The notes under the pieces were generated by a model. The model did no database searches, was not told where the DNA came from, and worked only from the letters and a program-made list of their open reading frames with translations. Position numbers and translations under genes: made by a program. A stretch of DNA of 6,544 nucleotides, from assembly GCA_900547915.1 (NCBI GenBank), contig URIN01000089.1, positions 1 to 6,544 of the forward strand, given 5' to 3'. Shown here one piece after another: positions 1-6,497 of the stretch (within the stretch, counting starts at the first letter, position 1; the number at the start of each line of letters is the position of its first letter). The DNA comes from an uncultured Clostridium sp. (GTDB lineage: Bacteria; Bacillota; Clostridia; Oscillospirales; Acutalibacteraceae).

Positions 1-47
1 GAGATAGGAGTCCGTCTCGTGGGCTCGGAGATGTGTATAAGAGACAG
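1..47 (+). other. Synthetic Nextera i7-side adapter (not genomic)
   Basis: This is library-preparation sequence, not organism DNA. Bases 29-47 are the 19-base Tn5 mosaic end used in Nextera transposomes, and 14-28 are the read-2 tail of that adapter. Bases 6-13 (AGGAGTCC) lie where the i7 index belongs and match, as I recall the kit table, index N705. Bases 1-5 (gagat) fit the end of the P7 oligo. Genomic sequence therefore begins at 48. The bases before 48 must be excluded from the gene call that runs into them from the right. Confidence 0.98.
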
Positions 48-441
48 CTGATAGGTTCTGTGTTTTTTCGTTTATATATTTATTTAAATTGAAATAACTT
101 GCCGTCTGTGCTATTTTCAAAGATATTTCTTCATTATTAAGCCCTTTGCTTTCAAGGGAAAAAGCAAGTTCACCTATGACAGTATCAGTTATAATATTGC
201 TTTCGATATTCTGACCGACAAAGCCTATTTCTGCCTGCTCAACGCTGATACTCCCGTTTACTTCTCCGTAAGGAGCAATCTCTTTTTTCAGCAGTCGCAA
301 AAGGGTACTTTTGCCGCTGCCTGATCTGCCGCAGAGCAAAACAAGTTCTCCCGGGCGAACAGCCATATTCACATCTGAAAGGGCATTTTCATCACTGCCG
401 GGATATCTGAATGTTAAATTTTTGACTTCAATAACCGCCAT
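48..441 (-). CDS. ECF transporter ATP-binding subunit, N-terminal half (partial)
   Basis: Cytoplasmic ABC ATPase that powers an energy-coupling factor vitamin/metal importer together with the T subunit encoded just upstream. Only 131 codons are present. Visible are the Walker A loop GRSGSGKST (residues 38-46), the Q-loop glutamine at 77 in GFVGQN, and the final Leu-Ser at 130-131, which is the start of the LSGG signature where the insert ends. The Walker B, D-loop and switch histidine are missing because of the cut, not by mutation. The ATG at 441 is preceded by GGAGG at 449-453 with a 7-nt gap and begins MAVIEVKNLTFRYPG, as expected for the family. It overlaps the end of ecfT by 28 bp, implying coupled translation. 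The CGRSG form of the P-loop and the GFVGQN...ELAF stretch resemble, from memory, clostridial fused two-ATPase ECF proteins of about 500 residues. That is an inference, since a single-domain EcfA is also possible. Confidence 0.93.
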
Positions 442-1268
442 CTGATATCCTCCGACAGGTCTGTTACAAGCGGCATAAGGCACAAAACAAGCCACAAAAC
501 AAGCACTGGAATGTTCACACCCGAAATCCGCAGATTATCATAATATTCAAAATCAAACGCTCCGCGCACCATAGCATACACCTGAACTGCACAAAGTACC
601 GCCGAGATAACAATAAACACAGCATCGGCAGATCTGAATTTATATGGTGAATAGTGGCGCATACCTTTTTTAAATCCTCTGGCGCGCATTGTCTGAGCTG
701 TTTCTATACTCTGTTCAAGTGAAATTGAAACGAGCGCTGAAAAGCGGCGCATAGTGTTTTTCAGTCCTTTTGTTTCATTGCCTATTCCCTGCTGTGCTTC
801 TTTAAGATCTGACGCTGTTTTTATCATCAGCGGCAGAAAACGAAGTGATGTTGAAAATGTAAGCACCAGATTAGGCGCAAATCTACCGAAAAGCGCCGTA
901 AATTTTTCACTTGTAATTATCTCAGAATACGCCGAAAACCAAACTATTACAGCACATAGCATCACACCTATGCAAGCACCGTAAACAAGCGGTTCGAGTG
1001 AAAAAGCAACGTCTGCAATAGTAAATAGCACGGTTTGCCCGTATCTGCAGAAAAGCATATTAAAAACAGCCGCAAGAATAATTACAGGCATTGCAAATTT
1101 AAGTTGTGAGGCAGTGCGTCTTACGCCGAGTAGGCGCAAACTGTAAAGCAAAGCGCACACCAAACTTGCCGCCGAATGCACAGGGTTTATATACACAAGT
1201 GTAACGGCAATTACAAATATAAAAAAGAGGAGGCAGACGGCGGGATGAAACTTTGAAAACCTATCCAT
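414..1268 (-). CDS. ecfT: ECF transporter transmembrane T subunit (CbiQ/EcfT family)
   Basis: Integral membrane scaffold that links the ATPases of an ECF importer to a substrate-binding S subunit. It has 284 residues, normal for the family. The N-terminal FHPAV motif (7-11) leads into a hydrophobic run to about 28. Further likely membrane segments lie near 32-48, 56-74, 93-111, 215-233 and 252-269. The cytoplasmic part between about 140 and 205 contains LRFLP (142-146) and the coupling motif M-R-A-R-G-F (194-199), which inserts into the ATPase groove in known ECF structures. The first of the two usual Ala-Arg-Gly motifs is not recognisable: its place is held by EAQQGIGN (157-164). The start ATG has GGAGGAG at 1274-1280, 5 nt away. 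The gene begins 19 bp after the adenosyltransferase stop and its end overlaps the ATPase gene. The substrate cannot be read from this subunit, since ECF specificity lies in the S subunit, which is not in view. Confidence 0.92.
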   Translation of the reverse strand: MDRFSKFHPAVCLLFFIFVIAVTLVYINPVHSAASLVCALLYSLRLLGVRRTASQLKFAMPVIILAAVFNMLFCRYGQTVLFTIADVAFSLEPLVYGACIGVMLCAVIVWFSAYSEIITSEKFTALFGRFAPNLVLTFSTSLRFLPLMIKTASDLKEAQQGIGNETKGLKNTMRRFSALVSISLEQSIETAQTMRARGFKKGMRHYSPYKFRSADAVFIVISAVLCAVQVYAMVRGAFDFEYYDNLRISGVNIPVLVLWLVLCLMPLVTDLSEDIRWRLLKSKI

Positions 1269-1287
1269 ATCTGCTCCTCCGAAAAAA

Positions 1288-1770
1288 TCAAAACTCTATT
1301 CCGCGGCGAGCTGTCATTCCCTTATCATAAGGGTGACGCTCCTTGCGCATAAAAGTTATATAATCCGCTTTATCCCAAAGCGGCTCGCACTTTGAGTGGC
1401 CTGTAATCACATACTCCTTTTCGGGGCAGAAAGACAGATTATGAACATAACTTTCACCCAGAAGCGGCAGCACATCAAGAAATTCATCAAGAACTATTAC
1501 ATCAGCATCATTGGAAAAAGCGCTGTCAACGGCACACTTTGCCCATTCGGCATATTTGCTCTTTTCCTGCTGGGTCATATTGAAAAGGAATGGTAATTTA
1601 TCCGGATTTCGGTAAAACCCGATATCACATTTCGCAAGGCGTTCAGCAGAACTGTTATCCTTTAAAAACGAATAAAAAGCAACTGTTTTTCCTGCGCCAC
1701 AAGCACGAAGCGCAAGCCCCAGCGCAGCAGACGTTTTCCCTTTTCCGTCTCCGTAATAAATGTGAATCAT
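1288..1770 (-). CDS. cobO: Cob(I)yrinic acid a,c-diamide / cob(I)alamin adenosyltransferase (BtuR/CobO/CobA family)
   Basis: Predicted cytoplasmic enzyme that moves the 5'-deoxyadenosyl group of ATP onto reduced cobalt in corrinoids, a step of adenosylcobalamin synthesis and salvage. The 160-residue protein opens directly with the modified P-loop GDGKGKTS (7-14), followed by the family's AALGLALRA run. It has a Walker B-like VLDE (93-96), a TGH turn (123-125), ADYITFM (135-141) and the characteristic C-terminal ARRGIEF (154-160). It is shorter than enterobacterial BtuR/CobA, lacking the N-terminal extension before the P-loop, which is common in CobO-type members. The ATG overlaps the mreB-like stop as ATGA, and only a modest AGGATG lies 10 nt upstream, so translation is probably coupled. 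The ECF transporter genes follow after 19 bp, suggesting corrinoid uptake plus activation. I see no cobalamin riboswitch, and there is no upstream spacer to hold one. Exact corrinoid preference is not determinable here. Confidence 0.93.
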   Translation of the reverse strand: MIHIYYGDGKGKTSAALGLALRACGAGKTVAFYSFLKDNSSAERLAKCDIGFYRNPDKLPFLFNMTQQEKSKYAEWAKCAVDSAFSNDADVIVLDEFLDVLPLLGESYVHNLSFCPEKEYVITGHSKCEPLWDKADYITFMRKERHPYDKGMTARRGIEF

Positions 1771-2795
1771 CTGATTCTTACATCCTGCTTTGTTTGGAAT
1801 CTGTATCCGTACTGATCAAGAATATGCATTTTATTCAGAGCTATCATTGTGCCCTTTGAAACGCAGAGTTCGGCACGAGGCGCAATAGTAACATCAAGAT
1901 CAAGTGCCTGTGAAAACAATTTATCGATGCCATAGATCTCAGAACATCCGCCAGTGAGTATGACACCGGAATCCTTTATATCCGCAACAAGCTGCGGAGT
2001 TGTGCGCTCAAACAAAACTGACGCAGCACCTGTTAATTCTTCAAACAGCGGTTTCAGGCATTCATATATTTCATTTCCGCTTATCTCAACAACGCACGGC
2101 ATACCGGAAAACATATCGCGCCCCTTTGCCTGCATGCTTACGTCTTCCTCACGTTCAACAGCTCCGGCAATGCGGTTTTTAATCTCCTCAGCCATTCTTT
2201 TGCCTATAAGAACGCCGTACTTTTCACGCATATAGCGGGTTATTTCCTCATCAAAAGTATCGCCAGCCACACGCAGGGTATCTATTTGACTCATACTGCC
2301 CTGGCTGATTACCGCCATATCTGTTGTACCACCGCCAATATCTATAACAAATGCACCCGTAGGCTGAAGAGGGTCTATTCCTGCACCGAAAGCGGCGCAG
2401 AGCGGTTCCTCAACAAGGCACACAGATCTTGCACCCGCTGTTATTATAACTGAGATTAGCGTACGCCTTTCAACATCCGTTGCAAGAGCGGAAACAGCCG
2501 CAACCACACGCGGTTTAAAGATACTTTTCTTGATTATTTTATTAATAAAAAACTGCACCATACGGCAGGCGATGGAATAATTCGTTATCGCTCCGCCAAC
2601 TATAGGCTGAATTACAGATACTCCGCTCGGCTCTCTGCCCTCAAGATAATATGCTCTTCTGCCGGCATAAAGGATCTTTTCGGTTTCCGTATCATACGCA
2701 ACATATGACGGCTCGTTAACTACAACCCCTTTGCCTGGCACGGAGATAACTATTGAGCTTGTGCCGAGATCTATTCCCAAATCATAACCGAACAT
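1767..2795 (-). CDS. MreB/Mbl-family bacterial actin homologue (divergent paralogue)
   Basis: Actin-fold ATPase of the MreB family, whose members form membrane-bound filaments that guide cell-wall synthesis. It is 342 residues long, the usual size. Seen in order are phosphate-1 loop DLGTSS (9-14), GKGVVVNEPS (21-30), the VERR helix (108-111), the catalytic-type EEP (129-131), phosphate-2 loop DIGGGTTD (152-159), VAGDTFDEEI (176-185), IGKRMAEEIK (197-206), KGRDMFSGMP (224-233) and the adenosine-site ILTGG (279-283). Canonical MreB has a third glycine after TGG; here it is Cys284. An open frame reaches back to 2885, but those extra 30 residues overlap the recD2 end and match nothing in the family. 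The ATG at 2795 with AAGGA 8 nt upstream is the better start. There is no mreC or mreD beside it. It is preceded by recD2 (64-nt spacer) and overlaps the adenosyltransferase gene by 4 bp. Whether it is the main cell-shape MreB or a specialised paralogue cannot be settled from this window, hence no symbol. Confidence 0.93.
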   Translation of the reverse strand: MFGYDLGIDLGTSSIVISVPGKGVVVNEPSYVAYDTETEKILYAGRRAYYLEGREPSGVSVIQPIVGGAITNYSIACRMVQFFINKIIKKSIFKPRVVAAVSALATDVERRTLISVIITAGARSVCLVEEPLCAAFGAGIDPLQPTGAFVIDIGGGTTDMAVISQGSMSQIDTLRVAGDTFDEEITRYMREKYGVLIGKRMAEEIKNRIAGAVEREEDVSMQAKGRDMFSGMPCVVEISGNEIYECLKPLFEELTGAASVLFERTTPQLVADIKDSGVILTGGCSEIYGIDKLFSQALDLDVTIAPRAELCVSKGTMIALNKMHILDQYGYRFQTKQDVRIR

Positions 2796-2803
2796 AATTT
2801 CAT

Positions 2804-2808
2804 TCCTT
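2804..2808 (-). promoter_or_regulatory. Ribosome binding site deciding the mreB-like start
   Basis: The minus strand reads AAGGA here, 8 nt before the ATG at 2795. This supports the shorter 342-residue product over the upstream start at 2885, which lies inside the recD2 coding end. Confidence 0.75.
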
Positions 2809-2818
2809 AATATATCAG

Positions 2819-2838
2819 CCCGCGCCGCATAACGCGGG
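2819..2838. repeat. GC-rich inverted repeat between recD2 and the mreB-like gene
   Basis: CCCGCG (2819-2824) and CGCGGG (2833-2838) are perfect 6-bp arms around an 8-base loop, in a spacer otherwise made almost only of A and T. No T-run follows on the minus strand, so it is not an intrinsic terminator. It lies directly after a TATAAT box, where the discriminator and transcription start of an internal promoter would fall. It could be an operator, or a small hairpin in read-through mRNA that protects or attenuates the downstream genes. The function is inferred only from position. Confidence 0.5.
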
Positions 2839-2869
2839 ATTATAAATATCATATAAATGTTACTGTAAA
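2839..2869 (-). promoter_or_regulatory. Candidate internal promoter for mreB-like-cobO-ecf genes
   Basis: On the minus strand TTTACA (2864-2869, five of six matches to the sigma-A -35) is followed 19 nt later by a perfect TATAAT (2839-2844). A 19-nt spacer is longer than the preferred 17. The -35 box overlaps the last bases of recD2. The -10 box is followed at once by CCCGCG, a GC-rich discriminator. If active, it would let the downstream genes be expressed apart from recD2. AT-rich spacers yield TATAAT by chance fairly often, so confidence is moderate. Confidence 0.42.
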
Positions 2870-5082
2870 AATAGGTCGTTGTCAACAGTTAAAAAATGAA
2901 GAAGCGCGCTGTAGCGGCGGCTTTTTTTGTCATTTTCAACCATTGCCCTGACATTGTTTTCTGTGCCTACAAGAACTATAAGTTTTTTGGCTCTTGTGAC
3001 TGCCGTGTAAAACAGATTTCTGTATGCAAGTTTCTGCGGTGTAGCCACAACAGGTATCACTACGCCGTCAAACTCCGAACCCTGACTCTTATGTACAGTC
3101 ATAGCATATGCCAGTTCAAGTTCGTTTATATTTTCAACAGAATACATTGCCTCGCGGTCATCAAATTTAACATTGATTATATCCGCAGCACGGTCAATGC
3201 GTGTAAGTATCCCGATATCCCCGTTAAAAACGCCCATACCGTTGTCATCTGCTTTGAACCAAGGAATATCGTAATTGTTTTTTATCTGCATTACTTTATC
3301 ACCCTCACGAAGGTTATACCCTCGCGAAACAATCTCGTTTTTACCTCTTTCGGGCGGATTAAGCTGCTTTTGCAGCATTATATTTATATTTTGCGAACCA
3401 ACCTCACCTATTTTGCTGGGACAAAGAACCTGTAAATCAGTAATAGGATCCATTCCGTAAGCTGCAGGCAGTCTGCGTGTAACAAGATCAACGATCTTGC
3501 GGCAGGCGGAAAGCGGAACGCTTTCATGCATCATAAAGAAATCAGAATCTGCACTGTTATCTGTGGTAACGGGCATTTCTCCCTTTACAACCCGATGTGC
3601 ATTTGTAACAATCAGACTTTGCATCGCCTGACGAAATATCTTATCCAGCTCAACTACCGGAATAAGTTCGCTTTTTATCAAATCGCTTAACACATTTCCT
3701 GCGCCAACGGGAGGCAGCTGATCTTTATCGCCAACCATAATGAGCCTTGCTCTAAGCGGCAAAGCGTCGAGCAGCGCGTCAAAAAGGAAAATATCCACCA
3801 TAGAAAGTTCGTCAACTATTACTGCGTCCACATCGAGAGGATTTTTGCGGTTGTGCACAAAAACAGGAGTGTCACTACCGTCTCTATATTCAACCTCAAG
3901 CAGCCGATGAATGGTTTTCGCCTCACAATCGGTAAGTTCCGTCATTCGCTTAGCCGCTCTTCCTGTAGGAGCCGCAAGCGCAACCTCCAAACCTCTGTTT
4001 TGCATTAGAGTAATGATACCTTTTACGGTAGTCGTTTTACCCGTACCGGGGCCACCCGTCAAAATAAGCGAGCCTTTATTTACAGCAATCTCTATTGCCT
4101 GACGCTGTTTTAAATCAAACTCAATATCATTTGCTTTTTCAAATGCATATATTTCCGCACCCGAAATTTCACTCTGCTGAGGAGGGTAACTGACAAAAAC
4201 TTTAATTCTGTCTGCAATATCCTTTTCGGCGTTGTACGCCTGTGGTGTGAACAGAAACTGACGTCCTTCTATATCCTCGGAAATCAGACGATGATATTCA
4301 ATAGCATCATCAACAGCAATCTCAGCAATATCATCAGAACAGGACAGATATGATTTTGCAGTTCTGACAACAGACTCTCGCGGGAGGCAGGTGTGGCCGT
4401 TTGAAATGTTGTAATCAACTATATGCTCGACAAGTGACTGTGCACGTAATCCGGGGGAGACAGGCTCATCAAGTTCTTCTGCGATATCTTCAGCCCGGTC
4501 AAAATCATAAATTCCCGCAGCAACAAAATCATACGGGTTATCGTCAAAAACCTCAACAGCATTTTCGTGAAAAAAATTATACGCGTCAAAAGCTTCTTTA
4601 TGTGTAAGACCTCTTTGTTTGAGTTCTTCTATAGTTTGGCGTGAAGAAAATTTTTCTATAAAGCTTCGCTGTATCTTTCTTGCGGCAGGTTTACTTATTC
4701 CTTTAATAGATGCAAGGCGGTCAATATCTTTTTCAATAACGTCAAAAGATTCAGAGCCGAAAGCATTTACTATTTTCTCCGCGGTTGCCCTTCCTACGCC
4801 TTTGATTATTCCGCTTGAAAGATAACGCAATATACCGGCTTCGTCCTGCGGCAACGTTTCCGTAAGAGTTTCTGCTTTAAACTGTCTGCCATATGATGGG
4901 TGAACAGTCCATTCGCCTGTTGCCTCTATCTGGGAGCCAACAGCAAGCTGTGAAAAGTTACCAACTACGGTAATACCTTCGTTATCACACAATATTTCCA
5001 TAACGGTATAACCGTTATCCTGATTGTAAAAGGTAATTTCCTCTACGGTGCCTTTTATAGATTCAAGCTTATTTTCAGCCAT
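2860..5082 (-). CDS. recD2: RecD2-type ATP-dependent 5'-3' DNA helicase (SF1B)
   Basis: Cytoplasmic DNA helicase of the RecD2 (YrrC-like) family, found in bacteria where it acts without RecBC in repair and replication-fork maintenance. The 740-residue protein starts with an OB-like domain (about 5-75), followed by helix-hairpin-helix segments (GIIKGVGRATAEKI, 91-104, and IKGISKPAARKI, 126-137). The motor has a Q-type KQRQAI (325-330), Walker A GGPGTGKT (343-350), motif Ia APTGRAAKRM (371-380), Walker B VDELSMVD (423-430), motif III GDKDQLPPVGAGN (451-463), motif IV KIFRQ (481-485), motif V YAMTVHKSQGSE (659-670) and motif VI NLFYTAVTRAK (689-699). All helicase motifs look intact. A GTG at 5091 is in frame, but it forms part of the Shine-Dalgarno AAAGGTG serving the ATG at 5082, which I prefer. 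It lies downstream of the tuf terminator with its own candidate promoter, and 64 nt before the mreB-like gene. Confidence 0.96.
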   Translation of the reverse strand: MAENKLESIKGTVEEITFYNQDNGYTVMEILCDNEGITVVGNFSQLAVGSQIEATGEWTVHPSYGRQFKAETLTETLPQDEAGILRYLSSGIIKGVGRATAEKIVNAFGSESFDVIEKDIDRLASIKGISKPAARKIQRSFIEKFSSRQTIEELKQRGLTHKEAFDAYNFFHENAVEVFDDNPYDFVAAGIYDFDRAEDIAEELDEPVSPGLRAQSLVEHIVDYNISNGHTCLPRESVVRTAKSYLSCSDDIAEIAVDDAIEYHRLISEDIEGRQFLFTPQAYNAEKDIADRIKVFVSYPPQQSEISGAEIYAFEKANDIEFDLKQRQAIEIAVNKGSLILTGGPGTGKTTTVKGIITLMQNRGLEVALAAPTGRAAKRMTELTDCEAKTIHRLLEVEYRDGSDTPVFVHNRKNPLDVDAVIVDELSMVDIFLFDALLDALPLRARLIMVGDKDQLPPVGAGNVLSDLIKSELIPVVELDKIFRQAMQSLIVTNAHRVVKGEMPVTTDNSADSDFFMMHESVPLSACRKIVDLVTRRLPAAYGMDPITDLQVLCPSKIGEVGSQNINIMLQKQLNPPERGKNEIVSRGYNLREGDKVMQIKNNYDIPWFKADDNGMGVFNGDIGILTRIDRAADIINVKFDDREAMYSVENINELELAYAMTVHKSQGSEFDGVVIPVVATPQKLAYRNLFYTAVTRAKKLIVLVGTENNVRAMVENDKKSRRYSALLHFLTVDNDLFLQ

Positions 5083-5088
5083 AAATTT

Positions 5089-5095
5089 CACCTTT
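5089..5095 (-). promoter_or_regulatory. Ribosome binding site deciding the recD2 start
   Basis: The minus strand reads AAAGGTG, 6 nt before the ATG at 5082. The GTG at the end of this site is also an in-frame codon that automated callers may choose as the start, adding three residues. The spacing favours the ATG. Confidence 0.7.
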
Positions 5096-5098
5096 AAA

Positions 5099-5127
5099 AT
5101 TGTACCATAATTGATTTAAAAAATAAA
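5099..5127 (-). promoter_or_regulatory. Candidate extended -10 promoter for recD2
   Basis: The minus strand has TGGTACAAT at 5099-5107: a five-of-six -10 box (TACAAT) with the TGn extension. A poor -35 (TTTATT, 5122-5127) lies at exactly 17 nt. Extended -10 promoters tolerate weak -35 boxes. The predicted start is only about 10-13 nt before the recD2 ATG, so the leader would hold little more than the ribosome site. The position after the tuf terminator makes a promoter in this gap necessary unless the terminator leaks. Confidence 0.5.
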
Positions 5128-5192
5128 GGCGGCAGATAATTTTTTTAAAGCTGTAATACATTTTATCTAATCCAAAAACATTATTTAAACGC

Positions 5193-5222
5193 AAAAAAAA
5201 GAGCAGTCCGAAGACTGCTCTT
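5193..5222 (-). terminator. Intrinsic terminator of tuf with cUUCGg tetraloop
   Basis: On the minus strand a perfect 10-bp stem (AAGAGCAGTC at 5222-5213 pairing with GACTGCTCTT at 5208-5199) closes a TTCG loop with a C-G closing pair, the unusually stable UUCG tetraloop type. Six more T residues follow the stem (5198-5193). It begins 13 nt after the tuf stop codon and separates tuf from the recD2 unit. Confidence 0.95.
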
Positions 5223-5235
5223 AATTTAAAGTTAA

Positions 5236-6432
5236 TTACTCGTCGATCTCTGTTACAACGCCTGAACCTACTGTTCTGCCGCCTTCACGGATAGCGAAAC
5301 GAAGACCCTTTTCGATAGCGATAGGAGTGATAAGCTCAACATCCATAAGAACGTTATCTCCGGGCATGCACATCTCTGTGCCTTCAGGAAGAGTGATAAC
5401 ACCAGTAACGTCTGTTGTTCTGAAATAGAACTGAGGACGATAGTTGTTGAAGAAAGGTGTATGACGGCCGCCTTCATCCTTAGTCAGTACGTAAACCTGG
5501 CCCTTGAACTTGGTGTGAGGATGAATTGAACCGGGCTTTGCAAGAACCTGTCCTCTCTGGATCTCAGTTCTCTGTACACCACGAAGAAGTGCACCAACGT
5601 TATCGCCGGCCTGTGTGAAGTCAAGAGACTTACGGAACATTTCAAGACCTGTGCAAACTGTCTTTCTGATTTCGGGCTTAATACCAACGATTTCAACTTC
5701 CTCGTTGAGCTTAAGAACACCACGCTCTACTCTACCGGTAGCAACAGTACCACGACCTGTGATTGTCATAACATCCTCTACAGGCATAAGGAACGGAAGG
5801 TTCTCATCACGCTCAGGAGTTGGGATGTAAGAGTCAACAGCTGCAAGGAGCTCTCTGATGCAATCGCAAGCAGGATCGTCATTTGAAGGAGCGTTAAGAG
5901 CGTTAAGAGCTGAACCTCTGATGATCGGAATATCATCTCCGGGGAATTCATACTCGCTAAGAGTATCACGGATTTCCATTTCAACAAGCTCAAGAAGCTC
6001 TTCATCGTCTACCTGGTCTACCTTATTCATGAATACAACGATGTAAGGTACGCCAACCTGACGAGCAAGAAGAAGGTGCTCTTTAGTCTGAGCCATAGGG
6101 CCATCAGTAGCAGCGATAACAAGGATAGCACCGTCCATCTGAGCAGCACCGGTGATCATGTTCTTGATATAGTCAGCATGGCCGGGGCAGTCAACGTGAG
6201 CATAGTGACGAGTCTCTGTCTCATACTCAACGTGTGCAGTGTTAATTGTGATACCACGCTCTCTCTCTTCGGGAGCCTTATCAATATCAGCATAGTCCTC
6301 AAACTTAGCGTGACCTTCATTTGCAAGATACTTTGTAATAGCCGCTGTAAGAGTTGTCTTACCATGGTCAACGTGTCCGATGGTACCGATGTTTACATGC
6401 GGTTTAGAACGGTTAAACTTTTCTTTTGCCAT
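5236..6432 (-). CDS. tuf: Translation elongation factor Tu
   Basis: GTPase that brings aminoacyl-tRNA to the ribosomal A site. The complete 398-residue protein has G1 loop GHVDHGKT (19-26), switch I RGITINTA with Thr62 (59-66), G3 DCPGH with catalytic His85 (81-85), G4 NKVD (136-139) and G5 SAL (174-176), followed by the two beta-barrel domains ending in VVTEIDE. Gln125 and the Ala in the C-terminal RFAIREGG, both classic elfamycin-resistance positions in E. coli EF-Tu, have the sensitive-type residues. The ATG at 6432 has a strong AAGGAGG (6441-6447) 8 nt away. The terminator follows closely. Only 65 bp upstream are present, so a fusA/str-operon context cannot be seen. Clostridial affiliation is suggested by phrases such as [18 protein letters not shown]. 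Confidence 0.99.
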   Translation of the reverse strand: MAKEKFNRSKPHVNIGTIGHVDHGKTTLTAAITKYLANEGHAKFEDYADIDKAPEERERGITINTAHVEYETETRHYAHVDCPGHADYIKNMITGAAQMDGAILVIAATDGPMAQTKEHLLLARQVGVPYIVVFMNKVDQVDDEELLELVEMEIRDTLSEYEFPGDDIPIIRGSALNALNAPSNDDPACDCIRELLAAVDSYIPTPERDENLPFLMPVEDVMTITGRGTVATGRVERGVLKLNEEVEIVGIKPEIRKTVCTGLEMFRKSLDFTQAGDNVGALLRGVQRTEIQRGQVLAKPGSIHPHTKFKGQVYVLTKDEGGRHTPFFNNYRPQFYFRTTDVTGVITLPEGTEMCMPGDNVLMDVELITPIAIEKGLRFAIREGGRTVGSGVVTEIDE

Positions 6433-6497
6433 TGGATTTTCCTCCTTAGAAATTTAGGTAGATAAATTGTTATGATTATTTTATCAAAGCACAGATA

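Noticed and set aside
29..47. Tn5 mosaic ends as a real composite transposon (with 6498-6516)
   Set aside because: They are joined to library read tails and index octamers, which proves a synthetic origin.
1268..1290. Cobalamin riboswitch controlling the cobO/ECF genes
   Set aside because: The spacers at 1269-1287, 1767-1770 and 2796-2859 are far too short for a B12 aptamer, and no B12-box-like sequence was noticed.
2819..2838. Intrinsic terminator after recD2
   Set aside because: The 6-bp stem has no following T-run on the minus strand, or on the plus strand.
2796..2885. N-terminal extension of the mreB-like frame by 30 codons
   Set aside because: It overlaps the recD2 end, has no family match, and the ATG at 2795 has a good ribosome site and the canonical MreB start of fold.
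2896..3435. Plus-strand 179-codon frame with a signal-peptide-like start
   Set aside because: It lies antisense to the conserved recD2 motifs V and VI; recD2 is clearly the coding strand.
5115..5149. A/T inverted repeat (tttaaaaaa and ttttttaaa) between tuf and recD2
   Set aside because: The arms are 9 bp of pure A/T in an A/T-rich spacer, likely chance; there is no sign of a structured RNA.
6076..6465. Plus-strand 129-codon frame antisense to tuf
   Set aside because: Long antisense frames are a by-product of the strong codon bias in tuf; it resembles no protein I know and runs through the tuf ribosome site.
6459..6487. tuf promoter (TTGATA, 17 nt, TATCTA on the minus strand)
   Set aside because: The -35 is fair and the spacing ideal, but the -10 matches at only three positions and lacks the key final T. 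tuf may be read from upstream genes outside the window.
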